A DNA stretch of 15,998 bases from Candidatus Falkowiibacteriota bacterium (GCA_903920975.1 CAIXNZ010000071.1:1-15998); one strand, 5' to 3'; positions 7,308-14,378 are shown, numbered from the stretch's first letter. Translations and numbers: made by a program. The notes: generated from the sequence alone by a model not told the origin.

Positions 7308-7400
7308 AGCGAAAACTTTTTTTCTTGTCATGGTGAGGTTCTCGAACCATGACGCCACCCTTCGAGAGCCTCAGGGTGACATTGTCGAGAAGTTTTCGCT
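7308..7400. repeat. Nested palindrome (REP/MITE-like) between tyrS and argS
   Basis: The outer arms AGCGAAAACTT (7308-7318) and AAGTTTTCGCT (7390-7400) are perfect 11-bp inverted repeats. Inside, two 20-bp arms that match at 16 of 20 positions (7328-7347 and 7361-7380) face each other. Each inner half also folds alone: GTCATGGT with AACCATGAC, and CACCCT with AGGGTG. Related GTCATGGTGAG / TTCGACT sequence occurs at 11324-11400 and 11494-11520. Confidence 0.8.
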
Positions 7401-7405
7401 CAGTA

Positions 7406-8608
7406 TTATATAATTACCTTAATAAAAAATCTTTTTCCTTTCTGAATCAAATGTTCGCCGGGATCCAAAGTATAATTAATATCGCTGATAACTTGGTCAT
7501 CAATTTTCACTCCACCCTGTTCAATCAATCTTTTAGCATCGGAGCGCGAAGGTGCTAAATTAGTTTCAACCAAAATATCAATCAACTTTTCACTTTTCAC
7601 TTTATAACTTTCAACTTGTTCTGGCTTTTCTTTTTGTGAAAAAACTTTAATAAAATTTTCTTTGACAGCCTCGGCTTCTTTTTCACCACGGTAAAGTTTA
7701 ACGATTTCAAATGCTAATTTAATTTTGGCGTCGCGCGGATTGGCGCCGTCTTTCATTTCAGCGGCTATTTTATTAATTTCATCAGTCGGCAAATCAGTGC
7801 AGGTTTCAAAACCTATTATTATCATTTCGTCAGTCCAAGACATGACCTTGCCAAACATTTCTTGCCCGCTATCAACCAGGGTAATCATGTTGCCTTCGGT
7901 TTTGCCCATTTTCTTGCCAGTCGGATCAGTCAAAAGTTTTAAAGTTAGAACAAATTTTTCTTTATTTTTTAAGGTCTTCATCAAGTCACGGCCAGCCAGC
8001 ATATTAAAAGTCTGGTCAGAACCGCCGATTTCCAAATCCACATCCATGGCCACGCAATCATAGCCTTGTAGAACGGGATACATAAATTCGCTCAAATAAA
8101 TGGGCTTACCTTCTTTTATCCTGATCTGAAACATATCGCGCTCTAAAAGTCGTTGCACAGTAAATTTGGATGCTAAATTCATAACATCATCAAATTTCAA
8201 TTTTCTATGCCATTTGGAATTAAACATGACTTTGGCCGCATTCTTGCCGGAAAAATCTAAAATGCCAGAAGCTTGTTTTTTATAACCCTTTAAATTTTTT
8301 AAAATCTGGGCGCGAGTCAATTGCACTCGGGCTGAAACCTTGCCAGACGGGTCGCCGACCATGCCAGTAAAATCACCGATTAAAAAAATCACTTCATGGC
8401 CCAATTTTTGAAACTGCGCCAATTTTCTGAGCTGGTTGCCATGGCCAATATGCAAAACCGGGCCTGTCGGGTCAAAACCGCAGTACAATTTGATTACCTT
8501 GCCAGACATTAAAACCCTTTTAAATGTCTCTTTATCTGGATAAATTTGTTCCACTCCCCGACTCAAAATTTCCTCAATTAATTTCTCGTCATTAATGACT
8601 TTTGCCAT
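7406..8608 (-). CDS. tyrS: Tyrosine--tRNA ligase
   Basis: Charges tRNA-Tyr with tyrosine. It has 400 residues, the usual length for this class I synthetase. The HIGH motif is at 53-56 (GPVLHIGH) after YCGFDPTG. The tyrosine/ATP pocket motif QGYDCVAMDVDLEIGGSDQ lies at about 181-199, the KMSKS loop is KMGKT (233-237), and an S4-like RNA-binding domain fills about 341-400 (LAPSRSDAKRLIEQGGV). The KLAQFQKLGHEVIFLIGDFT stretch is closer to the TyrZ-type than to the E. coli type (inference). The ATG follows an AT-rich leader with twin palindromes and no Shine-Dalgarno site. It may be the first gene of a tyrS-argS-622-residue transcript. Confidence 0.95.
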   Translation of the reverse strand: MAKVINDEKLIEEILSRGVEQIYPDKETFKRVLMSGKVIKLYCGFDPTGPVLHIGHGNQLRKLAQFQKLGHEVIFLIGDFTGMVGDPSGKVSARVQLTRAQILKNLKGYKKQASGILDFSGKNAAKVMFNSKWHRKLKFDDVMNLASKFTVQRLLERDMFQIRIKEGKPIYLSEFMYPVLQGYDCVAMDVDLEIGGSDQTFNMLAGRDLMKTLKNKEKFVLTLKLLTDPTGKKMGKTEGNMITLVDSGQEMFGKVMSWTDEMIIIGFETCTDLPTDEINKIAAEMKDGANPRDAKIKLAFEIVKLYRGEKEAEAVKENFIKVFSQKEKPEQVESYKVKSEKLIDILVETNLAPSRSDAKRLIEQGGVKIDDQVISDINYTLDPGEHLIQKGKRFFIKVII

Positions 8609-8628
8609 AAAATATTAGTTATTTATTC

Positions 8629-8656
8629 CCCACTTTAGTGGGCCGACTAAAGTCGG
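8629..8656. repeat. Twin 14-bp palindromes in the tyrS leader
   Basis: CCCACTTTAGTGGG (8629-8642) is followed without a gap by CCGACTAAAGTCGG (8643-8656). Each is a perfect palindrome. The two halves can also pair with each other (CTTTAG with CTAAAG), so two alternative folds are possible 20-50 nt before the tyrS start codon. Confidence 0.8.
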
Positions 8657-8666
8657 GTATAAATTA

Positions 8667-8695
8667 AATTTAGCATAAAAATCAGGTCTTTTCAA
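8667..8695 (-). promoter_or_regulatory. Candidate tyrS promoter
   Basis: On the minus strand, -35 TTGAAA (8690-8695), 17-bp spacer, -10 TAAATT (8667-8672). It lies just after the upstream gene's terminator and would place the twin palindromes in the 5' untranslated region. Confidence 0.4.
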
Positions 8696-8700
8696 ATATA

Positions 8701-8733
8701 AAAGAGGCTTAGTTATTATTCCAAGCCTCTTTA
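8701..8733 (-). terminator. Intrinsic terminator of the 190-residue gene
   Basis: A perfect 10-bp stem, AAAGAGGCTT (8701-8710) with AAGCCTCTTT (8723-8732), whose right arm overlaps the stop codon. On the minus strand it continues into TTTTATATTT. Confidence 0.75.
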
Positions 8734-9303
8734 TTTTTTTTCTTTCATTTCTGCTTTGCGCTTCTCCCAGCTGTAATTAAGGTCAAATTTTTCTTGAATC
8801 AGCAATCCGTCTTTCTCAATTACTTCTTGCACACGCGGGTCGCCATAATCCAAGATTTGAATTTTGCCGTTTTTAAGTGAAAAGTTGCCTGCAAAAGTAA
8901 AATGATGACTACATTTAAAAACTAACCCCTCTGTTATTTCATACAACTGACACCAAAGATCTATACTATCAATTTTCAATTCATTGCCCAATTTCTGAAT
9001 ATTAAATAGACCAAAGAAGGAAAAGTAAGTTGGAAGTAAAAAGGGATTTTTTGTCTTTTGATAAAAGACATACTCATGCCGATTATCTACAATTCCCCTA
9101 AAAAACCAACTCTTTATTGTTGCATCATGATAAACTGTCCAGGAAAATATTTCTTTTTTATAAAAAACCATCGGCCTTCTCGCGCGAAGATATGTTACGA
9201 TAGTACCAAATCCATTCCTCAAATAAATTCTGGGCAATTTAATAGCAATATTCAATCTAGGCAATAGGATCGCGATCCTCCAAGTGCCTTTTTTAATTTG
9301 CAA
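8731..9303 (-). CDS. Unknown 190-residue protein with faint kinase-like motifs
   Basis: I do not recognise the family. The protein is basic, with no signal peptide or clear membrane segment. Near the N-terminus RLNIAIKLPRIY (K22) resembles the ATP-binding beta-3 strand of kinases. HHFTFAGNFSLKNGKIQILDYG (133-154) resembles a catalytic loop followed by the metal-binding DFG: an N at 140 and D152-Y-G154. The usual catalytic Asp is not evident, so this may be a small or inactive kinase-like protein (inference). The only start that fits the ribosome site is a TTG at 9303, with AGGAGG 9 nt upstream inside a 12-nt perfect match to the 16S 3' end; the nearer ATG at 9310 reaches a stop after five codons. 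The C-terminus is lysine-rich. It has its own promoter and terminator, so it is a single-gene unit. Confidence 0.75.
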   Translation of the reverse strand: MQIKKGTWRIAILLPRLNIAIKLPRIYLRNGFGTIVTYLRARRPMVFYKKEIFSWTVYHDATIKSWFFRGIVDNRHEYVFYQKTKNPFLLPTYFSFFGLFNIQKLGNELKIDSIDLWCQLYEITEGLVFKCSHHFTFAGNFSLKNGKIQILDYGDPRVQEVIEKDGLLIQEKFDLNYSWEKRKAEMKEKK

Positions 9304-9308
9304 AGTAC

Positions 9309-9320
9309 ATCACCTCCTTT
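9309..9320 (-). promoter_or_regulatory. Exceptionally long Shine-Dalgarno site
   Basis: Minus strand AAAGGAGGTGAT is complementary over 12 nt to the standard bacterial 16S rRNA 3' tail (AUCACCUCCUUU). It decides the TTG start at 9303. Most other genes here have either a short AAGGAG or no site. Confidence 0.75.
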
Positions 9321-9361
9321 AGCCCAGTACCTGAGCGCGTTAGCGCGAATGGTTCTGGGCT
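9321..9361 (-). promoter_or_regulatory. Leader hairpin abutting the Shine-Dalgarno site
   Basis: AGCCCAG (9321-9327) pairs with CTGGGCT (9355-9361), then ACC with GGT, then a GCGC/GCGC inner stem. It ends one base before the long Shine-Dalgarno site and lies within the predicted 5' leader. It could tune access to the site or be another palindromic repeat. Confidence 0.65.
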
Positions 9362-9371
9362 CATCGACCCA

Positions 9372-9399
9372 ACCTTATCATAAAATTATTTTTTGTCAA
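9372..9399 (-). promoter_or_regulatory. Promoter of the 190-residue gene
   Basis: Perfect -35 TTGACA on the minus strand (9394-9399), 16-bp spacer, -10 TAAGGT (9372-9377). It follows the terminator of the upstream lipoprotein gene. Confidence 0.55.
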
Positions 9400-9424
9400 C
9401 TTCGGCGCAAAGCGACGAGTCAAT

Positions 9425-9455
9425 AAAAAAGCGGCCCGTATTGTTCGAGCCGCTT
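9425..9455 (-). terminator. Intrinsic terminator of the lipoprotein gene
   Basis: AGCGGCTCG (minus strand, 9446-9454) pairs with CGGGCCGCT (9430-9438) with one mismatch, followed by TTTTTT. It lies 12 bp beyond the stop codon. Confidence 0.85.
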
Positions 9456-9466
9456 GCTTAAAATTT

Positions 9467-11113
9467 TTATGGAACTATTAAATTACCCGCATAGATGCCT
9501 CCACGAAAGATAATATCAGCGTGCTGATAATTCCCCCCGTCATAATTTATGCTCCAGTTGATATTTCCCTTTTCACTGTCATCCAGCCAAACTTGCGCCA
9601 AATCACCAGGGTTTGTCAGACCGATTGTATTGGCATAAAGATATAATTTCTTGGCCTGGCCTTTGGCAATGACAAAGTCGGCTGAATCAAAATCAATACG
9701 TAGAACACCGCCAACAACAACAGCGCCAGAATCCAAGACAGTGCTTGTTTCATCTTTGACCATGAAGTTGCCTATGCCGGCGAGATTATTAGATGAAATA
9801 TTGAAATTGATAAAATTGCCACTGGCATTTACAAATGAAATATCATCAGCGTCATCGGCCCTAACATTAAAAATGGCAAGCAGGGTGTTGGCTCCTGGGA
9901 TTAGAACGCCAGACGGCGAAGAAGCATTTATATAAAAGTAAGGCCTTGACCCCATAATAAATGATGGGCCATAATCCGCAACAATCGGAGCAGTGCTGAT
10001 ATTAATGTATTGATTAGAATTTTTGCCAGTTGCTCTGACATCTGTGTTAAAAAGAATTTCTGGCCAAAAACCCATTGAGTTCCAGAGATTTACTCCATCA
10101 ATCGCGCCGACATCTATTTTCACGGTCAACACAACGCTGGTATTGGCTCTGATATTGACAGAGTTAGCCAAGAGAAAAAAGTTGGCATTTGGACCGCTTG
10201 GCGCAATCGCCACAGGATCATTAACCGAACCGCCATCAGACCTGGCCGAAGAATATAAATACCAGGCGCAAGCTGGTACAGAAATCGCAGCCATATCAGT
10301 AATCTTGGCTTGATTCAAGTCCAAATCTTCTACAAAATCGGCTTGCAATTTTACGGCCAAAACCAGCACTTGCTTATCATTGGCAATAATAAGTTGTTTG
10401 GCTGGGTTAGTGCTGTCCAAAGCAGCAAGACTGAATGAACCGTGCGTATCAAATAAATAGCAATCTGACTCATCAATGTCGCCATCGCAATCATTATCCA
10501 ATCCGTCATGACAAATCTCCGGGCCCAAAGATGTTGTTTGCACACAGGCCAAAAAAGTTCCCGTTGCTCCGCATTTTTTTACGCCTTGAGAGCAAACTCC
10601 ATGATAACCAGTGTCACAAGGGACAGTAATACCCGCCTGGCATTCGCTGCATTTTTTATTTGCCTCATCACAAAATTCAGAGGCCAGACAAGGTGAAACG
10701 CCTGCTCGGCATATACCATTAATATCGCAGGCCTCCAAACCATTGCAAAACTTATTATCATCACAGTCAGGATTTGACATACACCCAGTTCTGGGTGTGC
10801 AATCGTCAGCACAGTTTTGCGCGGTTTCACCGGTTTCACAAATATGATTGCCGCAAACCGCAGTTATGGTGCAAACATGATTGGTCTCATTGCAAGACTC
10901 GCCAGCCGAACAAGGCAGCGGGCCCAAAACGCAGACGCCATTGATATTGCAGATTTCCACGCCAGTGCAAAAAATGCCATCGTCGCAGTCACTGTCTGAT
11001 GTGCATTCTTGGCTTGTCAAACGATTATCTGAAGAAGTAACATAAGTGTCTCCTTCTCTACAGCCCATGAAAAACATGGTGAAAAGCACCAATGACATCA
11101 ACAATCTTTTCAT
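9467..11113 (-). CDS. Cys-rich surface lipoprotein with MopE-type motif and two beta domains
   Basis: 548 residues. A lipoprotein signal peptide (1-17) ends at MFFMGC, so C18 is the likely lipid anchor. Two paralogous Cys-rich modules (37-81 and 111-155; pattern C..(D/N)xDCDDxxFCxGxExCxxxGxC...PC...CxE...C) flank a CGNHICETGE...C module (87-105). Residues 199-218 carry EICHDGLDNDCDGDIDE, the repeat known from MopE-like secreted proteins and thought to bind metal. The rest (about 220-548) is two similar beta-sandwich-like halves with motifs VNIRANTSVVLTVKIDV and DFVIAKGQAKKLYLYANT. It has no catalytic motif, so an adhesion or structural role is likely (inference). The ATG at 11113 has AAGGAG 7 nt upstream; the longer frame from 11158 adds residues not typical of a signal peptide. 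Its CGNxxC module links it to the M23 protein. Confidence 0.82.
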   Translation of the reverse strand: MKRLLMSLVLFTMFFMGCREGDTYVTSSDNRLTSQECTSDSDCDDGIFCTGVEICNINGVCVLGPLPCSAGESCNETNHVCTITAVCGNHICETGETAQNCADDCTPRTGCMSNPDCDDNKFCNGLEACDINGICRAGVSPCLASEFCDEANKKCSECQAGITVPCDTGYHGVCSQGVKKCGATGTFLACVQTTSLGPEICHDGLDNDCDGDIDESDCYLFDTHGSFSLAALDSTNPAKQLIIANDKQVLVLAVKLQADFVEDLDLNQAKITDMAAISVPACAWYLYSSARSDGGSVNDPVAIAPSGPNANFFLLANSVNIRANTSVVLTVKIDVGAIDGVNLWNSMGFWPEILFNTDVRATGKNSNQYINISTAPIVADYGPSFIMGSRPYFYINASSPSGVLIPGANTLLAIFNVRADDADDISFVNASGNFINFNISSNNLAGIGNFMVKDETSTVLDSGAVVVGGVLRIDFDSADFVIAKGQAKKLYLYANTIGLTNPGDLAQVWLDDSEKGNINWSINYDGGNYQHADIIFRGGIYAGNLIVP

Positions 11114-11217
11114 TTGCATTCTCCTTATCTTTTTACAGACCCTTTTAATAAACTCCATTTATATCTCAAACCCGCAGGATTTCAAAGGAAATAATTTCAA
11201 GGAACAAATAATATTAT

Positions 11218-11246
11218 AAAATATCATATTTTTTCATTCTTGTCAA
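11218..11246 (-). promoter_or_regulatory. Candidate promoter of the lipoprotein gene
   Basis: -35 TTGACA (11241-11246), 17-bp spacer, -10 TATTTT (11218-11223); a TATAAT is nearby at 11213-11218 but with a 22-bp spacer. The -35 reads on as TTGACAAGAAT, like the promoter at 14323. Confidence 0.5.
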
Positions 11247-11280
11247 TAATAAATTTAATGCTCAAATCGTGTTTAATGTT

Positions 11281-11314
11281 CCATGGGGTTTGGCCTGCCT
11301 TGGCCGAGCCATGG
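11281..11314. repeat. CCATGG-bounded hairpin
   Basis: CCATGG (11281-11286) and CCATGG (11309-11314) bound an inner GGCC (11292-11295) and GGCC (11302-11305) stem. It is the first of four adjacent palindromes in the spacer between valS and the lipoprotein gene. Confidence 0.65.
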
Positions 11315-11424
11315 GGGCGCAACCTAAGCCCTTCGACTCAGCTCATCATTGTCATACTGAGCCTGTCGAATGTATCAATGATGAGCTTTGCTCAGGGCAG
11401 GCTAATATGGCATTTGCGCCACCA
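11312..11424. repeat. 113-bp nested palindrome (MITE-like)
   Basis: Four concentric arm pairs are visible: TGGGGGCGCAA (11312-11322) with TTGCGCCACCA (11414-11424), one mismatch; GCCCT (11328-11332) with AGGGC (11394-11398); AGCTCATCATTG (11340-11351) with CAATGATGAGCT (11376-11387), perfect; and ATAC (11354-11357) with GTAT (11372-11375). TTCGACT and CTGAGCCTGTCGAA segments relate it to the element at 7308-7400. It has no coding capacity. Confidence 0.8.
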
Positions 11425-11436
11425 AAACTTTTTCTG

Positions 11437-11460
11437 CCGCTTTTTGGCTGCAAAAAGCGG
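11437..11460. repeat. Perfect 9-bp hairpin
   Basis: CCGCTTTTT (11437-11445) pairs with AAAAAGCGG (11452-11460) around a 6-nt loop. No U-tract follows on either strand, so it is not an intrinsic terminator. Confidence 0.7.
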
Positions 11461-11480
11461 TCAAAGAAATATGCAAGAAA

Positions 11481-11528
11481 TCAAAAAACAGCCTTATGGT
11501 TCGACTATGCTCACCATGACAGGCTGTT
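11481..11528 (-). terminator. valS intrinsic terminator built from a palindromic repeat
   Basis: On the minus strand AACAGCCT (11521-11528) pairs with AGGCTGTT (11487-11494), with an inner ATGGT/ACCAT stem, followed by TTTTTTGATTT. The inner part (CATGGTGAG...GTCGAACCAT) is a copy of the repeat family at 7328-7380. It begins 4 bp beyond the valS stop codon. Confidence 0.85.
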
Positions 11529-11531
11529 TAT

Positions 11532-14249
11532 TTATTTCAAACTTTTTAATTGCTCTTCTAATTTTTCCAGCTTCTCTTTTTGCTCTTTTAATTTAAATTC
11601 TTCTTTTTCTACAACTTCTTTGGGCGCTTTTTTTACAAATTCTTTATTCTTTAATTTTAGCTCCAAGGATTTAATATATCCTGCCACGCTATCAATTTCA
11701 GATTCAATCCTCTCTTTTTCTTTTTTAATATCAACCAAACCTTCCAAGTGCAAACAAATTTCTCCCACGCCCTCAAGTACATGTGAAACAGAATTTTTGG
11801 GTTTAGCTTTTTCTACTTCTAATTTATCTAATCTTGCTAAAAACATTATGGCCTCTTTTTGCTCATCAAGTTTTATTTTTTCCAAATTCTTGCTGATAAT
11901 AGAAACAGCCACTTTCTTCGCCGGGTCAACTTTAAAATCAGCGCGTAAATTTCTAATGGTCATGACAATCTCTTCAAATTTCCAAAACGGGTATAATATC
12001 TCATTATTAATTTTATCATTTAGGCCCGTGCCCTCCATAGCTTCAGCGAAGGAGGGCCATTGCTGTACTAGTAATAGTTCCTTACTTTCCAAATTACTCC
12101 AAATTTCTTCGGTAACAAAAGGAATAAACGGATGCCACAAAATAAGCAGTTTACCCAAAACATAAAGTAATATTTTATCAGTACTTTCAACAAGTTTTGA
12201 GTTTTGCCTTTGCAATTTTGAGATTTCTAGATACCAGTCAGCCAAATCAGACCAGGTAAATTCACGCAAAGCATCGGCCGCGCCTGAGAAATTAAAACTC
12301 TCCAAGTCCATTGTTGTTTCAGAAATCACCTTATCCAATTTTGCCAAAATCCATTCATCTGCCAATGTTTTTGTCTCTGGTCTTTTTTCAACCAAATGCA
12401 CCTCGTTGACCGAAGTTAAAATATAGCGCGAAATATTCCAGAGTTTATTTACAAAATTTCTGCCACCTTCAACTTTTTCATCATAAAGCCGACCATCCAT
12501 ACCAGCGGCAGTGCCGGAAATCATGGCCACGCGTAAAGCGTCTGTACCGAATTTTTCAATTAAATCTAATGGATCAACAACATTGCCTAGTGACTTGGAC
12601 ATCTTTCTCCCCCTTTCATCTCTGACCAGACCGTGCAGATAAACTGTCTTGAAGGGAATATCACCGAGCAAAAATGTTGTTTGAATAATCATTCTAGCCA
12701 CCCAGAAAAATAAAATATCATAACCTGTTTCCATGACAGTTGTCGGATGAAATTGCATATCAGGCGAATTTTTCAGCCAGTCTTCCCAGGTTTTGTACTC
12801 TGAGAAATTTTTATCCATTAAAGTTGAAAAAGTCCAAAGACCAGACGAGAACCAAGTATCCAATGTATCGCCATCTTGCTCCCAATCGCCTTTTGGTTTT
12901 TCCAGGCCAACAAAAATTTCCTCATTTTTTTTGCCTTTATTTTTATACCATACGGGAATCGGGTGGCCAAACCAAATCTGACGAGAAATGCACCAGTCGC
13001 GCAGATTTTCCAGCCACTGGTAATAAGTTTTTTCAAAGCGCTCAGGAATTATTTTGATATTTCGCTCTTTAACAACCTGCAAGGCGACTTCGCGAATAGT
13101 TTTATTCTTGAAAAATTTATTGCCTTTTAAAGTAACTTTTTTATTGACGCGGACAAACCATTGTAATGATGGCAATGGTTCAATGGCCGAACCGCAACGG
13201 TAACAAATGCTCAAATTTTGTTTTGTATCTTCGACTTTTTCCATCAAACCTTGTTCTTCTAACCAGGCCACAAATTTATCTCGTGCTTTTTCAACTGTTA
13301 AGCCAGCATAATCTTTGCCAGCCTCGATCGTCATCTTGCCATCCTCACCAATAACTTTTATCAAAGGCAATTTATTTTTCTGGGCAATTTCATAATCAAT
13401 AATGGAATGAGCTGGCGTAACGCCAAGCGCTCCGGTACCAAAATCAGGATCAACAGATTCTTCGGTTACAATTTTAATTTCCTGCTGGCCATGACCCAAA
13501 TCAATAGCATAAATTTTGCCAATATATTTTTTGTATCTCTTATCTTTGGGATTAACTGCCACGGCCGTGTCGCCCAATTTTGTTTCTGGCCGAGTAGTGG
13601 CAATGGCAAAAGGAAAATCTTTAGAGTATTTAAAAGTATAAAGTTTAGCCTTAACTTCTTTATATTCAACCTCATCATCTGACAAAGTTGAATTACAGCG
13701 CGGACACCAATTGACAATGCGATAATCTCTTTCAATCAGACCAGCTTCATACATTTTTACAAAAGCATAGCGCACCACTTGTGATAAGCCCTCATCAAGA
13801 GTGTATCTCTCGCGGGACCAATCGCATGACGAACCCATTTTTCTGACTTGCTGATTTATTATTTTGCCAGACTCTTCTGCATATTCATTAACCTTTTGTA
13901 AAAATTTTTCTTTGCCCAAATCATGTCGTGTCTTTTTTTCTTTTTCCAAAAGTATTTTTTCTACCTTAGTTTGAGTGGCAATGGCCGCATGATCAGTGCC
14001 TGGCAGCCATAATGTCCTTTTGCCCATTAGACGATTGAAACGAGTCATTAAATCCTGATAAGCCAGCATAATAGCATGACCCGTATGCAAGGTTCCGGTG
14101 CGATTAGGAGGAGGCATGGAAATAGAAAAATAATCAGCATTATCAGCCAACTTTAAATTATCAGGATTAAAATAGCCTGATTCTTCCCATTTTTTATAAA
14201 TGGCATCTTCAACTTCCTTAGGATTGTAGGCTTTAGGAATTTCTTTCAT
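11532..14249 (-). CDS. valS: Valine--tRNA ligase
   Basis: Charges tRNA-Val with valine and edits mischarged threonine. It has 905 residues from the chosen start. The HIGH-type motif is HTGH (55-58, after PPPNRTGTL). The CP1 editing domain carries TTRPETKLGDTAV (about 218-230). Two Cys pairs, CPRC (182, 185) and CYRC (349, 352), look like zinc knuckles. KMSKS lies at 549-553, then comes the anticodon-binding helical domain, and about 841-905 is the usual C-terminal coiled coil. Residues 732-740 (PSFAEAMEG) are encoded by a palindromic repeat and make the segment longer than in E. coli ValRS. The frame extends to a TTG at 14285, but the ATG at 14249 (MKEIPKAYNP) is the conventional beginning; neither has a Shine-Dalgarno site. 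It is divergent from the DHH gene. Confidence 0.95.
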   Translation of the reverse strand: MKEIPKAYNPKEVEDAIYKKWEESGYFNPDNLKLADNADYFSISMPPPNRTGTLHTGHAIMLAYQDLMTRFNRLMGKRTLWLPGTDHAAIATQTKVEKILLEKEKKTRHDLGKEKFLQKVNEYAEESGKIINQQVRKMGSSCDWSRERYTLDEGLSQVVRYAFVKMYEAGLIERDYRIVNWCPRCNSTLSDDEVEYKEVKAKLYTFKYSKDFPFAIATTRPETKLGDTAVAVNPKDKRYKKYIGKIYAIDLGHGQQEIKIVTEESVDPDFGTGALGVTPAHSIIDYEIAQKNKLPLIKVIGEDGKMTIEAGKDYAGLTVEKARDKFVAWLEEQGLMEKVEDTKQNLSICYRCGSAIEPLPSLQWFVRVNKKVTLKGNKFFKNKTIREVALQVVKERNIKIIPERFEKTYYQWLENLRDWCISRQIWFGHPIPVWYKNKGKKNEEIFVGLEKPKGDWEQDGDTLDTWFSSGLWTFSTLMDKNFSEYKTWEDWLKNSPDMQFHPTTVMETGYDILFFWVARMIIQTTFLLGDIPFKTVYLHGLVRDERGRKMSKSLGNVVDPLDLIEKFGTDALRVAMISGTAAGMDGRLYDEKVEGGRNFVNKLWNISRYILTSVNEVHLVEKRPETKTLADEWILAKLDKVISETTMDLESFNFSGAADALREFTWSDLADWYLEISKLQRQNSKLVESTDKILLYVLGKLLILWHPFIPFVTEEIWSNLESKELLLVQQWPSFAEAMEGTGLNDKINNEILYPFWKFEEIVMTIRNLRADFKVDPAKKVAVSIISKNLEKIKLDEQKEAIMFLARLDKLEVEKAKPKNSVSHVLEGVGEICLHLEGLVDIKKEKERIESEIDSVAGYIKSLELKLKNKEFVKKAPKEVVEKEEFKLKEQKEKLEKLEEQLKSLK
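12030..12057. repeat. Palindromic repeat, family 1, copy C (in frame inside valS)
   Basis: A 28-bp palindrome with perfect 7-bp arms, GCCCTCC (12030-12036) and GGAGGGC (12051-12057), core ATAGC and GCGAAG. It is the same family as 3079-3107 and 3647-3675. Confidence 0.75.
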
Positions 14250-14322
14250 ATTCAAAATTTTATCAAAATTTCGCTTACTTGACAAGAATTAAATAATAAG
14301 ATAAAAATATACTTCCTGTCTG

Positions 14323-14351
14323 TTGACAAGAATAATTTATAAAGTTATACT
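14323..14351 (+). promoter_or_regulatory. Promoter of the DHH-family gene
   Basis: Perfect -35 TTGACA (14323-14328), 17-bp spacer, -10 TATACT (14346-14351). Transcription would start near 14358, giving a 5' leader of about 20 nt without a Shine-Dalgarno site. Confidence 0.75.
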
Positions 14352-14378
14352 AAGTTATTAAACAAAAATTCCAAATAC

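Noticed and set aside
7300..7350. Longer argS starting at the ATG at 7350
   Set aside because: The extra 17 residues are translated repeat DNA and unlike ArgRS N-termini; MDINLK begins the conserved domain.
11269..12165. 298-codon frame on the plus strand opposite valS
   Set aside because: Low-complexity Ser/Phe-rich translation antisense to the valS coiled coil; a shadow of the real gene.
14250..14285. Longer valS from a TTG at 14285
   Set aside because: No ribosome site and no family support for the extra 12 residues; an ATG at 14249 starts the usual ValRS N-terminus.
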